The translations under genes and the position numbers were made by a program. The notes below the pieces were generated by a model that was not told the origin of the DNA, did no database searches, and saw only the letters and a list, made by a program, of their open reading frames with translations. From positions 26,418,437 through 26,482,436 of the forward strand of contig JALIRH010000002.1 of NCBI GenBank assembly GCA_023055505.1: a stretch of DNA of 64,000 nucleotides. Direction: 5' to 3'. Positions 24,391-37,745 of this stretch are shown one piece after another (position 1 is the stretch's first letter; every line of letters begins with the position of its first letter). This DNA comes from Callipepla californica brunnescens (lineage: Eukaryota; Chordata; Aves; Galliformes; Odontophoridae).

Positions 24391-24948
24391 AATCACATAA
24401 TGGTTTGGGTTGGAAGGGAGCTGTAAGATCATGTAGTTCCAACCCCTGGTATTTGCAGGGACACCTCCCTCTAGACCAGGTTGCTCAAAGCCCCATCCAG
24501 CCTGGCCTTGACTGCCTCCAGGGAGGGGGCATCCACAACCTCACTGGGCAACGTGTTCCAGTGTCTCACCACTCTCTTTCTTCCTGATATCCGGTCTAAA
24601 TCTACCCTCTTCCAATTTAAAGCCATTTCCCCTTGTTCTGTTACTACCTGCCCTTCTAAGAAGTCCCTCCCAGCTTTCCCATAGTCCTTTTTCATGGATC
24701 AGAAGACCACTATTAGGTCTCCTCAGGGCCTTTTCCTCTCCAGGCTGAAGAGCTTTAGCTCTCTTAGCCTGTCCCTGTGGGGGAAGTGATCCAGCCCTCT
24801 GATCATCTTTATGACCCTCCTCTAAACCCGCTCCAACAGCTCCATGTCGTTCTTGTGTTGTGGTTCCCAGAACTGGATGCAGTACTCCAGGTGAGGTCTC
24901 ATGAGAGCAGAGTAGAGGAGCACAATCACCTCCCTCGACCTGCTGGGT
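24391..24948 (-). repeat. CR1 LINE, 560-bp 3' fragment
   Basis: Starts with AATCACATAATGGTTTGGGT and GGAAGGGAGCTGTAAGATCA (reverse complement of the 3' end). It runs through CAGGGAGGGGGCATCCACAA and into the ORF2 end around AGTACTCCAGGTGAGGTCTC. One of the longest continuous CR1 copies in the window; 5'-truncated. Confidence 0.95.
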
Positions 24949-26319
24949 TACATTCGATACTGAATTAATACACAGATGTTGTTAATTCGGCAAGCCCAGG
25001 GAATGATGGGATTTGAATTCATATTTCCTTTTGAAAGATTTGTTTTGTGCAAAAATACCATGTAGTTGAACTACATTTTTTGCACAGTTAATGGAAGAAT
25101 AAAAGAATCACATATTCGTGTATCTTTAAACACAGAATATAGAAGAGAGACTTTGTGAAACCTTTGACCAGCTTCATTTACAAAGGAGATACACTTGATA
25201 TACATGGAGAAAGCTTTCTTCCACCTGTGGAATGAATAGGAACAATTGCTTCATACAGAGCGCACTGGTGCTTTTCCCTGTCAGAATATGATTTGTATGA
25301 AACAGTTGTTGTGTTTGTGTCCTATCTGATTTACTACCTTTCATACTTGTTTTCCATACTGGAGACTGTCTTCCCTCTTGCTCTGTGTAAAGTCATCGGC
25401 ATTTTTTCTTACTGCAGCTCTGGTGTGTGCCACCAGCATCTTTGCTGACCTCCTGTAGGATGCATTCATTTCCTCTGAGGCAATTGCAAAAACACATTGT
25501 TTGTAGTGGGACTGTCATCCAACATGAAATGTCCAGCCTGAACAAATGTGCTCCCGCTTCAACACCTGATGGGTTTGCTTCCTTAAGCCATTCGCAGCAC
25601 TGCTAAATGGAAACACGTGCAACATCAGAAAGATGCTTCCAATCGCAGCAGGCTCCCTGCTTTCAGTCTCATGATTGCATCTGGGCTTGGAAAACTTTGA
25701 GATAAGGCTTCTGACAGCAAGTGACCCTGTTTTGCCCTAGATCAATGCCAGTCAAATTCATCACCGCGTGCGGGGTTTTGTGGTTCCCTGCACACACAAG
25801 GCACTGCCCTCTGCCCCCCGATCACTGGGTCATGAACCAAATGAGGCAGTCCTTCTGTCTCTGCAAAATCACCACCGCAATCCCAGCTCAGCTGCAAAGA
25901 GTAGCAAAACCTGCGTTAAAATCACTGGAAGCAATGTTTTTTCCCCGCTTGTTTTCTATGATGCATGCAGCGACAGAAAGTGTAGGTAACACTGTCAATG
26001 CAAAGTGACCTGGTGTAAAGAAAGAGTTTGGGGAAGAGTCAAATCTTAATTCATTTTTAATTCCAGGGCTGACGGGCAGCTGCTGTTCCGCCATCAACCA
26101 CTCCTCACCCCTCAATATTTTGATTCCCAAAAAAAGAGACTAAAAACAATAACTGCAGTTTCTTTATAAACAATGTGAATAGATGAGTACTGCTCCGCAC
26201 TACCCTGCGAGTTTAAAAAGGGTATTTAGAAGGCTCCTTAAGTTAAATGAAGTATAAGATCTTTATTGGTCTGTGGACTGTAAGCGCCTGTGGCAATTCT
26301 CCCCGCTCTGAACCAAGGC
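24949..26319. other. Intergenic, no gene seen
   Basis: Mostly AT-rich single-copy DNA. No repeat, RNA gene or coding exon was recognised. Confidence 0.45.
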
Positions 26320-26660
26320 AAACAGAAAAAAAAAAGTACCCTTTGATAAATAACCTTTCCATATTAAATGCACATCAATCTGACATAAACAATTAGCTGT
26401 CAGGTGCTTGGCTTTGCTCGCAAAGGCCAATTTTCAGATTAGCGCTAATTGCAGGGCGGGCTGACACATCAGCTCGCAGCCCGGTAGCTAACGGCGCGGG
26501 TAGGAGCGGGCTTCAATGGTGGGAGCAGGGAGGGCTGCGGCTGCCTGTCTCCAGATTGCTGGCAGTTTGACTGTAGGCTAAAGTAATGGAGCTGGCAGGG
26601 TGGAATCAATTACTGGCCAATGAAGATTTTCCCACAGGTCGAGGCTTGGGAAAAAAAGGA
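26320..26660. promoter_or_regulatory. Candidate enhancer block with palindromic homeodomain-type site (inferred)
   Basis: Single-copy DNA containing AACAATTAGC at about 26388 and a perfect 12-base palindrome ATTAGCGCTAAT at 26438-26449, followed by TTGCAGG. CpG-rich sequence comes next, then GAATCAATTACTGGCCAATG. The clustering of ATTA cores and the CpG-rich shoulder suggest a regulatory element; this is not proven. Confidence 0.3.
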
Positions 26661-27763
26661 CGTTCCTGCTGCCGAGACAGCTGGCATGGACTGTCCACTG
26701 GGAAAGGAGCCTGCAGAGTGAGAAAAAGAGGGGCAGCTCTCTGTGATAAACTGGTGACAGACTATAAATTATGAAAAGGGGATTTGGCAGAGGATTTAGA
26801 GCTCGCTACCTCTGCCTTTCCCTCCCCCAAGATTTTAATGCCAGCCATGTTCACTGAGTCATTCAATTATCTTAGTTAGAAAATGTTAAGTGTTAAGGGA
26901 AAAGGCTCAGAATATATTTTGCTTAGCAGGATACGCACACGAGCTTTTAAAATCCTTTCAAGCATCACATTCTCCAATCGAACCTTCGGACCGACCCATT
27001 CCATGCAAACCTCGTTAATGATGCTGTGCCTGTTACAGGCTTATGGGTGCATTTCTGCAGCATTGTTTCAAAGGTCACAAAACATTTTGCCCTTTGGATC
27101 AACTCAAACTCTCTGTTTCTACTCATTTTCTGTAGCAGCTGCCTTCAGCCCAGAAGAAAACAGTAGCAACACAGGAATGCAGCACCTTTTGCTGCATATG
27201 GGCAGCAAAGCCAGCGATGTGCTTGCTCTGGAAACACTGTCCTTCACCAGCAGAAAGGCAAATGTCCGTGGCTGGCAACAATCTGTTCTTTCTGTACTGA
27301 AAATAAGAGATCCGTGTTTTGAGAAATAAAATACAACTGTTTAAATGTGCACTGAAATGAAATCTGTTTATAAAACAAGTGACGGAGATGCCAAGCAAAA
27401 GATGTAGGTCCTGTTCTTCCTGCTGCTTTTGAACATTAAGATGAAGATTAATTTTTTTTATTTGTATCTCCATTTTTGTACTTGGAAGAGTTCTGTGTTT
27501 ATAAAAGTGAAGGAAGCAATCTGTAAGCGCTTGTCATTTTTTTTTTGGCTGTGAAACATTTCTTCCCATTATTGTGAACTAAAGCTAAAAATCCTTAGAT
27601 CTTATTATTATAGCCTCATTGCAAGTGAACAGTATCTGCACTGGGGCTCTTGTGGGGCTGACAAATTTGGGTTTTACATTGGTGTAACTGAAACAGTGTA
27701 TGTGTCTACACCAGCAACCCTGACATCTGACTTGGGCATGTCTTGGTGTCTGTGCAGGTGCCT
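26661..27763. other. Intergenic, no gene seen
   Basis: Open frames at 26883-27329 (+) and 27123-27473 (-) overlap each other and have no recognisable domain. They are treated as chance. Confidence 0.4.
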
Positions 27764-27822
27764 AGAGAATCACAGAATGGGTTAAGTTGGAAGGGACTTC
27801 TGGGGGTCACCTGATCTACAAT
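27764..27822 (-). repeat. CR1 LINE 3'-terminal remnant
   Basis: AGAGAATCACAGAATGGGTT, AAGTTGGAAGGGACTTCTGG and GGGTCACCTGATC match the reverse complement of the CR1 3' end. It breaks off after about 60 bases. Confidence 0.85.
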
Positions 27823-28100
27823 GGTGAAGCTGTTTCAACCTTTATGCACCCCAAAGTACAATAAAATGAAGGTGTCCACCAACAACCAAGCAAGAGTTTA
27901 TGTAGTGTTGCAGTTCTTGATGGCTTGAAGCAGTTCACTCAATAAAGGAATCACTGCCCTGTGGGCACCATGCTGATGGTCCCAGCCAGCCTGAACCATG
28001 AATGATGCTGAGCTGTGGACTCCTTTCTGTATTCTGTTTTCCAAGCCAGGATAATTTGCTTGATTCACAATTTGGAGCTTTCTTTCGTGACCCTGAGAGA

Positions 28101-28195
28101 TAGAATCATAGAATCACCAAAAATTGGAAAGGATCACTAACATCATCTAGTCCAACTGTCTACCTGTCACCAATATTTCCCACTAAACCCTATGG
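28101..28195 (-). repeat. CR1 LINE 3'-terminal remnant (another subfamily)
   Basis: TAGAATCATAGAATCACCAA, AAATTGGAAAGGATCACTAA and CATCATCTAGTCCAACTGTC, followed by CCACTAAACCCTATG, is the 3' end of a CR1 subfamily with an AACCATGTCCC-like continuation. Confidence 0.85.
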
Positions 28196-31100
28196 GAATG
28201 TAATTATTTCCATTCAGGAGCTGGGGCTTTAGGAAAAACACCCGTTGTCACAAGACATCAAGTACATCTCAGGAGAAATAGAAGTGTTAATGTTAGGTTG
28301 GAATTGAAAGGCTTTGAGGAAGCTTTGAGGAAAATACAACTCTGGTTTACAACAAGTTTAACCAGGTCTTCCTGAAATTTCTTTCCAATTGTGCTTGGAT
28401 GGAAAGGAGCTTGATTGGTACATCAGCTTGCATAGTCTGGAAATAATTCCCTCTAGGCTGAGCCCAGGAACTGGGAGAAAGCCAGCATTCCTTTTGGCTC
28501 TGCCAGAGCCTCTTTGTCCTTCCTGGTTCTTGATGTGGCTGATTCTCCTCACACTTAACTGCCTTTCTCTTTTCACAACTTCTGGTACCAGAACAACTTC
28601 TGCTCTCACCTCTCAACACTACAGGGCAGAATTGCACTCCTGGATTTGCTGATTATTTTGCTACATCTCGTCATCTTTCTTGGCTTCAGCTTTGGCATTT
28701 GCACCAGTCGTGCTATTCCCACCACAGCACCCTGGTTCCCACAGTGGCCACACTCAGGAAACCCCACGCTGTGACCACCACTACTGTTACCACAGACTAC
28801 AAGCCCACACTCAGCTTTCCATCCGAAGCCTGAAGGACTCTGGAGATTTTTTTCCCTTCAATAATGTTTTCTGACCTTTGGACCATGACAAGAGACTTCC
28901 AAGGGATGGAATAGAGTTGGTGTTCCAGACGAGGGCAGAAATGAGGAGCAAGCTGTGAACTGATAGGACACTGATCACCTTTTTCCTTTCAGTGAGGCTC
29001 CATGCTTCAAGCCGCCATGTAAGACAGCCAGTGATGCTTTCTGAAGACTGAAATTCTCCCCACCAGCATCCTTTCTCAGCGCCAAGCACTGCTCCATCAT
29101 TGGCTGATGGTCTCTTCTCTGATTCACAGTAGGTGTGTAGAGGTGGAGAGACACATGGCTGCTTGGGCAGGTAAGACAGGTGATACTGGAGTCAGATAAG
29201 GTGATGCTACGGGAGGACGAATCTCTTTAGCCTTGTCCTGCCTTGCCTCATGGCTATTCCTCTCCTTCCCAGGTTTTCTCATGGCTTTGCCCACGTGCAG
29301 ACTGAGACCAATATAAGCCTGAATGCGTGAAGAACACATTGTTCTTGGAAAAAGATCATGCAGTATCTACTGTTGTTTTCTCTGAGAAGGATGGTACATG
29401 TCCTTGAGTCTTCTTGGAAAGAAATTTATATCCGGTCATTGAGGTTAAATAAAAGCCACAGTGGTGTGCCTGCTTTAGGAAATCTAGAATATTCCTGAGA
29501 AAAAGAAAGGACTGAAGTTTTTAGAGGTACCATCTGAGGCTGGTTCAAACTCTTAAATTTCCAGAGTAGAGCTGATCCAACTGCACTGAGATCTTTTTAA
29601 AAATTTCTTTTAACAGAGGAAAAAAAAATCAAAGAAGTTGTAAAGATGGACTTGAATCAGAAGATAAGATTCCTAGGAGGAAAAAAAAATGTGCCTGCTC
29701 TGCTGTCTTGAGCCCAGACGTATTTGTGGCATGGTGAGACCAGCAGAGGGATAGTTTGGGAATGGGCAAGTCTTCTTCATAGGACTGTGTCAAGGGCCCA
29801 GCATGGAAGGAATGGCATTTGTCGCCAAAGGTCATTGCTTGCAGAAGCATCTTGATGCAACTGTGTGAAAAAGACACTTGAATGGACCTACTGCACAAGG
29901 TGCTGGTAGATAAATAACAATGTGCCTGGGCCATGCTGTGTCTTTACAAACTCAGGAAATGTCCTCTTAGGGCATGCAGGCTTTGAGTGTGCCACACAGG
30001 CTGGCCAAGAAGAAAACTGGTTAGACTGAGTTAGAATGGAGTCTCATATGGGTCTTCCTTACTGCTCTGAGGCCTGCATGTTGACTGCAAACTCCCACTG
30101 AGCCCAAGAGCCATGCAAGAAGCAGGGACTTCAGTTACGTGATGCCATGCCTGTAGAGAAATGTGGTGAGGATAAAAGGGAGAAATTCAGATCTGACTTG
30201 TGTCTTGGCTATGATTCTTCATTGTAATTGCTGAAGACTCTCTTCTGTTGGCTGCATCTTGTGGCCATCGCTTGTTAAGGGAATCTCTGTGGTTTTCTTC
30301 TGCTTGATCTTGGCTGTTTCACGACTCACTTTGTAATAGACTCTCCTTCTTCATGTGACAAGTAACATTCAGAGTAGGAACAAGGCTCATTAGTGGATGC
30401 GAATATGTGGAGATGCAGGACCAACATGACAGAAGCAAATCAAGCCACAGACTGGTGGCTGCAATGCAAGAAAGGCATCTGAATGGCAGGATGACCTCTC
30501 CTGATAGTTTCTGTGGTAGAAATCTGTCATGAGATGCATTCAAAGTGTGCTGAAAGGTGAACAGGTGGGCCAAAGATGATTTTAGTATGAGACAAGCAAA
30601 GCAGGACTATTGTACTTAATCCATCATTCATTTTTGTATCCAGTTCAATAAGATCCTCTGGGATGGCCTTGCTTCCACATCAGGTCTAGTTAGTAGCAAA
30701 TTGTCAGGAGTTTTAGTGACTCTTATTCAGCCCTGACAGAAGCCACACAGGCCAAAGGGAAGGTCTGAAGCTCTTTCAATGGGTAAAAAAATTATTTTCA
30801 TAATCCAAAGTTTTTTATCCAAAGCCTCTGGATGAACGTTCCCGTTTCATAACACAGATCGACTCTGATAGTGCAAGGAAAGCAGTCCGATCAGGTTTTC
30901 TTTGGGGACTTTTCCATTTCTCAGGCACAGCTCCTAGCATTAGGAGGGAAAATACATGAAGTGATCCAGAAATCTTTTAGCAAGAGCTGTGGCAGATTTC
31001 AGAGCTCTTGGAGACTTTTCCCCTGTCTTTCTCACCCCTTCCCCTCCCCCTCCCCCCACTCAAAGGGATAGATGAGGAAGTGTTTTTGGCTGGTGGAAAG

Positions 31101-33017
31101 CAAGCCAAGAAGGCTACAAAGCTTCCCGTTGCTTTTGCTTTCTTTCATGCCGCAAAACCCCTCAGGATGCAGTTGTCCACGTACACCTGTGGTGGCTCTG
31201 GCAACACTTGTGCAGCTCTGGGAGGCCTGCTGGGTGTCCCAGCAAGCACAGGGGGACAGGGCAACAATACCATGGCCCAGAGGATATCTCCACCCAGATA
31301 CATGAGCTGATTCTGATCTTGAAATGTTGAGGAAACAATTGAAAGCTTACAGGCTTAGGTGAAAGGGCTGAAAAAGACTCCAAAAATGTGGAACGGTATG
31401 AATTAAGTGTGAGCATCCTGAACAGATCCTGTTTAAGTGCTAGCACAAAAGACTTCCCCAAAAGGAGCCACCCTCTCCATCCCCAGGGATGTGTTCTAGA
31501 TGAAAACACGACAAAAGAAAACCACCCCAAAACCTGTTGCTAGCACCAGATAATCTCCCCCTCTCTGGATGGGGTTTTGTGTCCCTGCTGAGGTCGGAAA
31601 GCCGTGTCCCTTTGGTGCGATGCGAGCAGGGCTCAAGTGTAAATGTTAAAAACTTCTGTGGTAGCGATGGCTGTGATATCCCCAGCACTGTGACACTGGG
31701 ACAGAGACTGTGGCAATGGAAGGGCTGCGAGTTTCCCTCGTTCATGCATGTCCTTAGAATGACTCGAAGGAACTGGACTTCTGACAGAAGCTTTCCGTGC
31801 CCTGTGCCGAAATGTGAGCTGCTTAGAAGGACTTAAACCAGCTATGACTCATATGAAAATAAAGCATTTCTGGAAATGAAAAGACCATTTATCCCCCCTG
31901 CACACAAAGCCACTTTTTTTTCCCATCTCCACGCTGTAAGCTCTTTGGGAAAGAGGACTTGTTATCTCTCTCAGTTCAGGTCTTTAAGACCACGTGGTAT
32001 CTGACCTTCTCCCAAAAGGAAATAATGAAAAAGCAACTTTCTCCCTTTTTTTCTCCATAGCAATTCAGGCTAGAAGAAGATTAAAATTATCATAGGATTT
32101 TCTACTTTGTGTTTTCTTATGTAAATGCATAAAATATCATGTCTGAGAGGACTGAAAAGTTGTCTATGAAACACTGTTAGCTGACAGATTAAAGTTTCAT
32201 ACCCTAGATTGTCTTCTATTAACCTGCTTATTTACTCAGTCTGAATACCATCTCCAAATTTTAATAAAATATAGAGTAGATCTGTTTTATCTTCGTATCA
32301 TTATTATTATTATTATTCCACTATTGGTCTTTCATTCAGATGAAATCAAAACCCAACTGCTTAGGAAACACCTCTGTCCTGTGTTATCCTCCTTTAGCCA
32401 AATGTATTCCTTCAGAGCTCACATAACCTCCTCTAGAACCTGAAGCACCTGCAGAGCTCCAGACCTCAGCCTGCTCTACATGGATGCCAGGCTACATCCT
32501 GCTCATCATCCAGCATGGCCGTGGAGAGCATGCACCAGGCAGCGTGCCCTTCCCTAAGTGCTGGTGCCACATTACAGGGCTGCTGAAAAGCACTCTCAGT
32601 CAGGCTGTGCTCAGGGTTTATTTTTGCTCCTCCTAATATCTTTTTAAGTCCCTTCTGCTTATTTGTACAGCTTTCCCAGCATCCTCTTTCCCCAGCTTGT
32701 TTATAGCTGGGAGGCCTTCTGCTTATTGCTCATCCTAATCTCTTACATCTTTACTCAGCAGCACTGGACCTACTGCTCTCATGCCTGTCTCCACTTTGCT
32801 ACAATTATTCTTTCTTTTTTCTTTAAGGATCTTCTCTGTATTTGTGCATTTAGCTTTTCTGACTGTTCACAATGTGTTTTCAGTTTCCAGGATCACAAAG
32901 GTGCTCTCAGTGTTAACTCTTACCTTTTGGGAGGATCTTTTTCCCAAGACAGGCTCCAAAGCCAGAGCTGCCTCAAGCTGTGCCTCCTGGACTGCCCAAT
33001 CAGCCTCAGGTCTTGTG
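28196..33017. other. Intergenic, no gene seen
   Basis: About 4.8 kb of moderately GC single-copy sequence. Short open frames occur on both strands without recognisable domains. A C-rich run occurs near 31040-31060 and an (ATT)n run at 32298-32318. I looked for LTR or gene structure and found nothing I could support. Confidence 0.45.
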
Positions 33018-33100
33018 GAATCACAGAATCACAGAGTATCCCAGGTTGGAAGGGACCTACAGGGATCACTGTGTCCAGCTTTTGGCTCCCCGAAATCAAA
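33018..33100 (-). repeat. CR1 LINE 3'-terminal remnant
   Basis: GAATCACAGAATCACAGAGT, ATCCCAGGTTGGAAGGGACC and GATCACTGTGTCCAGCTTTT match the reverse complement of the CR1 3' end of the same type as 6722-6909. A run of 20 or so T follows at about 33158-33177. Confidence 0.85.
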
Positions 33101-33616
33101 CCAAATGAGTGAGGCAGCCATTCTCCTGTTTGCTCCAGAATGTGAGCTGAGTTCCTTTTTTTTTTTTTTTTTTTTTGGTCCTGGGAGGAAATCGGGATGG
33201 TGCTCATCCCTGGGAATCAAATTCCCATTCTTAGTCCTCCTGTGACCTGAAGACTTCCTAAGGCTTTCCATGACAACCTTCCTTCTCATTTCCTCCCACT
33301 AATGCACCAGTCAAAGCAGTTTCAGCAAAGGCACGGCCACTGTGTCTCTGCCCCGCCATGGCGTCTCTGCCCCGCCACAGGGCATGTCGCAGGGGCTGGG
33401 CTATGAAACAGGTGAAGTGAAATGGGTACCTGAAGTAAACCTCCAGAACAACCATGCTAGGACAGACCAAGAGGCCATACATCCTACTCTTGTCTTTGAG
33501 TCACTTGTGGGAGATATATAAGTAAAGAAGATAATAAACAGAGAGAAAAGAAGCAACACTTACTGTATCACACCTGTCCAACTTCCAGAAATCAGCAGCT
33601 CAGGAAAAAAAAAGGC

Positions 33617-34025
33617 CTTTTTTTCCATCTTTTTTCCTTCTTTTCTTTTTTCCTTCTTTTCTTTTTTCCTTCTTTCTTTTTTCCTTCTTTTTTTCCATTT
33701 TTTTCCTTCTTTTTTCCTTCTTTTTTTCCATTTTTTTCCTTCTTTTTTCCTTCTTTTTTCCTTCTTTTTTCCTTCTTTTTTCCTTCTTTTTTCCTTCTTT
33801 TTTCCTTCTTTTTTCCTTCTTTTTTCCTTCTTTTTTCCTTCTTTTTTCCTTCTTTTTTCCTTCTTTTTTCCTCTCCTCTCCTCTCCTCTCCTCTCCTCTC
33901 CTCTCCTCTCCTCTCCTCTCCTCTCCTCTCCTCTCCTCTCCTCTCCTCTCCTCTCCTCTCCTCTCCTCTCCTCTCCTCTCCTCTCCTCTCCTCTCCTCTC
34001 CTCTCCTCTCCTCTCCTCTCCTCTC
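33617..34025. repeat. Polypyrimidine satellite tract: 11-mer (CCTTCTTTTTT)n then pentamer (CTCTC)31
   Basis: A block of about 410 bases that is almost pure pyrimidine on the + strand. 33617-33737 is degenerate C/T sequence with a few A. 33738-33869 holds about 12 perfect copies of the 11-mer. 33871-34025 is exactly 31 uninterrupted copies of CTCTC (155 bases). The Lys/Arg/Glu/Gly-rich minus-strand frames across it are artefacts of the repeat. Mirror-symmetric homopurine/homopyrimidine DNA of this kind can form triplex (H-DNA); that is general knowledge, not shown here. Confidence 0.98.
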
Positions 34026-37000
34026 ATTTTTAGTTTTTCTAGATCTCCATTTGAACCACAGATAGATGTTCCCACTCTTCTCTAGATCCAAAGACTGGCA
34101 ATCTTATATTTCTGATGGAAAAAATATCTCCCAAACTTCTCAGCATCTTTGGAGGGCCATAAAGCATCCATCCCTACATTTCTTGACCACAGCATTTCCA
34201 TAATGTCTATCCTTCCTTGAAGGAAGTATTCTGAAGTATTTTCTTCAGATTTCCACCTTAATAAGAAGTTATTCCTCTCACATTCATTTAGTTTTATACA
34301 AGAGGCAAACACGAGCTCTCTAACTCCTTGTATTTGAAATACCTGAATTTTTGAACTTAATCCATTTATGTCACCTGCACAGTTATAGGTATTTTAATGA
34401 GGTCAGCAATGCTGCCTCAGCATTTTTTATATCTTCAAATAGCGTGCAGTAAATCATTTTCCTAGTCTTCATTCTCCATTACAACACATTTTCTCGTCTG
34501 CCAACTGCTAATTGGGGAGCCCTTGCCCTATCATTATTTTTTTCATGCCTTATTGATATCTGAGGTACTAACCAGGTTGATTTTCTGTAGCACCAGGTAA
34601 TTTATTTGTCTCCATGGAGATAAACTGTTGGAACTTCTGTTCATGCTGTTTTATCATTAAAAAATACCAATTATCTCAGAAATCCTGAGATTCTTGCCTG
34701 ACTCCTCATCTTGCTCAAGGTCCTTATGAAATCTTTTAAACACAGAAAAGGTGGCAACAGGATCTGCCCAGGCTGTTCCAGTTCTCACATCACTTTAGGT
34801 AGATTCACAAATAGGTCAATTCTTCTAGAAATGAGGCTGAAGAACACTTTGGTCTTCACTGAACATAGAGAAACAGGGAGGAATTCTGGCAACTTGGGAT
34901 GGATTTCAGTTGTTCCTTTGGAAATCACTCTTTTCCTCAGAGGGTGACCCCAGCTCCAGATCTACTTTATCTACAAATCCAACATTGTCTATATGAGTAT
35001 CTTTCTGTATGAGCACATTTATTGATATAAAGAAGAGTCAGCAACGACTAGAATGGATGATACGTCTCCCTGAAGTTAACAGGAATGCGCTTTCACCTTG
35101 GGCTCTTGTGGGAGATCAACTACCATGAAAGAACTGAGGATTTGGGCTGAACAGAGGCATCCCAAGCAGGAATGGTGCATTGCAATAGGTTTTGATGGCT
35201 GATTTGCTAAATAACTTGAGTTATTCCACCAGATTAAGAAAGCGTTGAGTTGTAACTTCTTGAGCTTAGTAGTACCACGTTTGAGTACAAGTCCCCTGGA
35301 CACTGTGAGTACCACACTCACAATCAAGGCTGCACCTAGATACCATCTTTGCCTCTCTGGACAGCACAGATCATCTAAATCCCACAACTCCGTGGAGTCT
35401 ACGGTGTCTGCACAAAGAAGAAAGAAATGCCTATAAAAGGAAGGAAAGAAGCAAAGATGTTTCCGTAAATACCACCACATTAATCAATCCTGTCCATACT
35501 CTGAGGTGTATCTGTATCTCAGATTCATAAAGGGAAAGCTGAATTCTCTGGTTTGCAGCCTTGGTTATTTTCCATTCAGTCACCCCCTGATTTATGCCCC
35601 TCTCTCCAGCATTGCCATCTGACCATGCATCCTGCTCGCCGTGACTCAAGCCCAGCCTGCTACCCCCTGAAACCAGAGGGAAGTGACTACCAGGGACACT
35701 GGCTCCACCATGTCCACTCTCACCACAGTTGCTTTCAGAGAAATGCTACAGAGCATCATGATTCTATTTTTATTTTTTTCCTAGAATTACGTGATTTTTT
35801 TTTTGGTTGTTTTGTTTCATTTTCCCATGGCTAAAGGAAGCTCAAAGTGTCTTAAGGACAACATTAGAGGGAACACGCTGTATTTTCTTTTATCTCTTCT
35901 TTGGAATATAGTATTCTTGAGGGCTTTTGGATGGCATTCTCTTCATTTCCATCCCTGAGTGAAGTGTCTCGGCTCTGTTGGGCTCTGCCCCGTGGTCCCA
36001 CGAGTACCAGTGAAGTGACTGGTACTGTAGCCTCTCCTTGTGTGCACAGACGCTTTGAAGTCACTTCAAAGGGGTTGTTTGCAAAGGGGCTGCAGGTACA
36101 ACTCCGTCAAATATGGCCAGTACCATCTCTACTGTTTAATGATTCAAACATTATTTCTTATGAGCAAACAGAGGCATTTTTTTATATTGTTGACACTGAT
36201 CCTCTAGCTTAGCAAAGGGCACTCCTGCAACATTTTCTGACTCAATTTATCATCTGCCCTAGGCATTCGTTGCACTTTTCTCATCATTAAGGAAGAAATA
36301 AAAGCCATTCGCTAATCCCCAAACCACTTTGTTCCTCTATGGCCCTTCAAAGAGCAGGGCCCCTAAATGGTGATTAAGGACTCTGGAGACCTTTCTCAAG
36401 AGAGATTCCTTTCCTTCCCCATATCAGGCAGAGGGAATCAAATTCTCAAGCCGGGTAATGTTTTTTTAATTAATACCACAGGACTTAAAATAAAATAAAG
36501 TAAAATAATTATATGAGGCTTTTAACCTTCTTTTTAATAGGCTTTTTACATTGCCTTTAAATAAAAACAATTCTCTGTGCTTAGCCAGTGGGTTCAGGCT
36601 GATGGTGTTGATTTGCAGACCGGGGGCAGAGATGGCCGGAGCATGGGGATAGGGTAAGCTCTACCTGCCCTCCCTTCTTCAAAGCACGAAGACCTTGTGC
36701 CGTCTTGCACTTGACCCTGGCACGTTGTTTGCACAGGGCCAGAGGGACCTCAGCATCCTCACCATGACAGGGACAGGACTTGGGCTGAGCTCTGGGCAGG
36801 CAGCAACTGCCTGACGTGGAGCTTCATGGTGGGGACGCTGCCCATGGGGAGCAGCTGCCCACCCACGGGGCCAGCCCTCCTCACACCCGGCTGTTTGCTG
36901 GCAGATACCAGCCCACAGCACACGCAGCTGTGGCAAACACTCCATGTGCAGAAAGAGGGGAAAAATACTGGCGCCTGCAGTCATTCGCTTGCATGGGTGT

Positions 37001-37745
37001 GAGTCAGGTGCCGGGCAGAGGACATCTAGCAGAGTCATTTCCAGAAGTGGGAAAATCTAGAAGCTTTCCTTTCCATTTATGATGTTGCTTATCTATGTAT
37101 TTATTTATTTTTCATCTCTATGTGGCTTTTCTTTCCTCCTGTCTGGAGTCCTTTCCAGCAGCGCATGCTTTACTCATTCTGATTTGAGACCCGACCCACC
37201 ATTAGAAGTTTTTCTCTCTCCATCCCAGGCTGGAAGCCACGTTTCTTTTTCTCCTTTGAGCATAGCAAGCCCTTCTTTTAATCTCTCATGCTGTTACTGG
37301 AGGTTCTGGGACACAGGTGACTGTGTGGGAGTGAGGAGGCACAGCCACAAGCTGACCACTCTTAGTTCCACTGTCGGAAGACTTTCCCCTTTTACCTCCA
37401 GTCTCGATCTCCTGCAACCAGAGAAAACCCAGGGGATCAGGAAAAGCCCTGCATGATAGAAATAAAATGTGCTTCACCTCTCACAGCTGCCTTCAAAAGC
37501 TCAGCGCGCTAGAAAAATGCAATGAGTCAGTAATACCCATAGAAAGAAAATAATTGATATGGTTCTTATGATGACAGTGTTTCTAGGACTGCTTTTTTCT
37601 GAGCCTCCATTTTAGGAGAACAGTGGGAAAAGCACTTTTTAAAAGCTCCCTGCTGGAATCAGTGAGATTGTGACCTGTGCTTAAAAAGGCATTAAGTCCC
37701 TTCACAGGTACACGCAGTGCTGCTGGAGCTGCAAGGGAGTTGACC
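34026..37745. other. Intergenic, no gene seen
   Basis: AT-rich on the left, with a very AT-rich part at 36450-36570 (TTTTTTTAATTAATACC and runs of AAATAAAA). No repeat or gene was recognised. Confidence 0.45.

Noticed and set aside
28196..30860. Possible endogenous retrovirus or other interspersed element
   Set aside because: No LTR ends, primer-binding site, polypurine tract or protein motif could be identified by eye.
33560..34091. Lys/Arg/Glu-rich minus-strand open frames of 160-170 codons
   Set aside because: They are direct translations of the 11-mer and CTCTC repeats, not genes.
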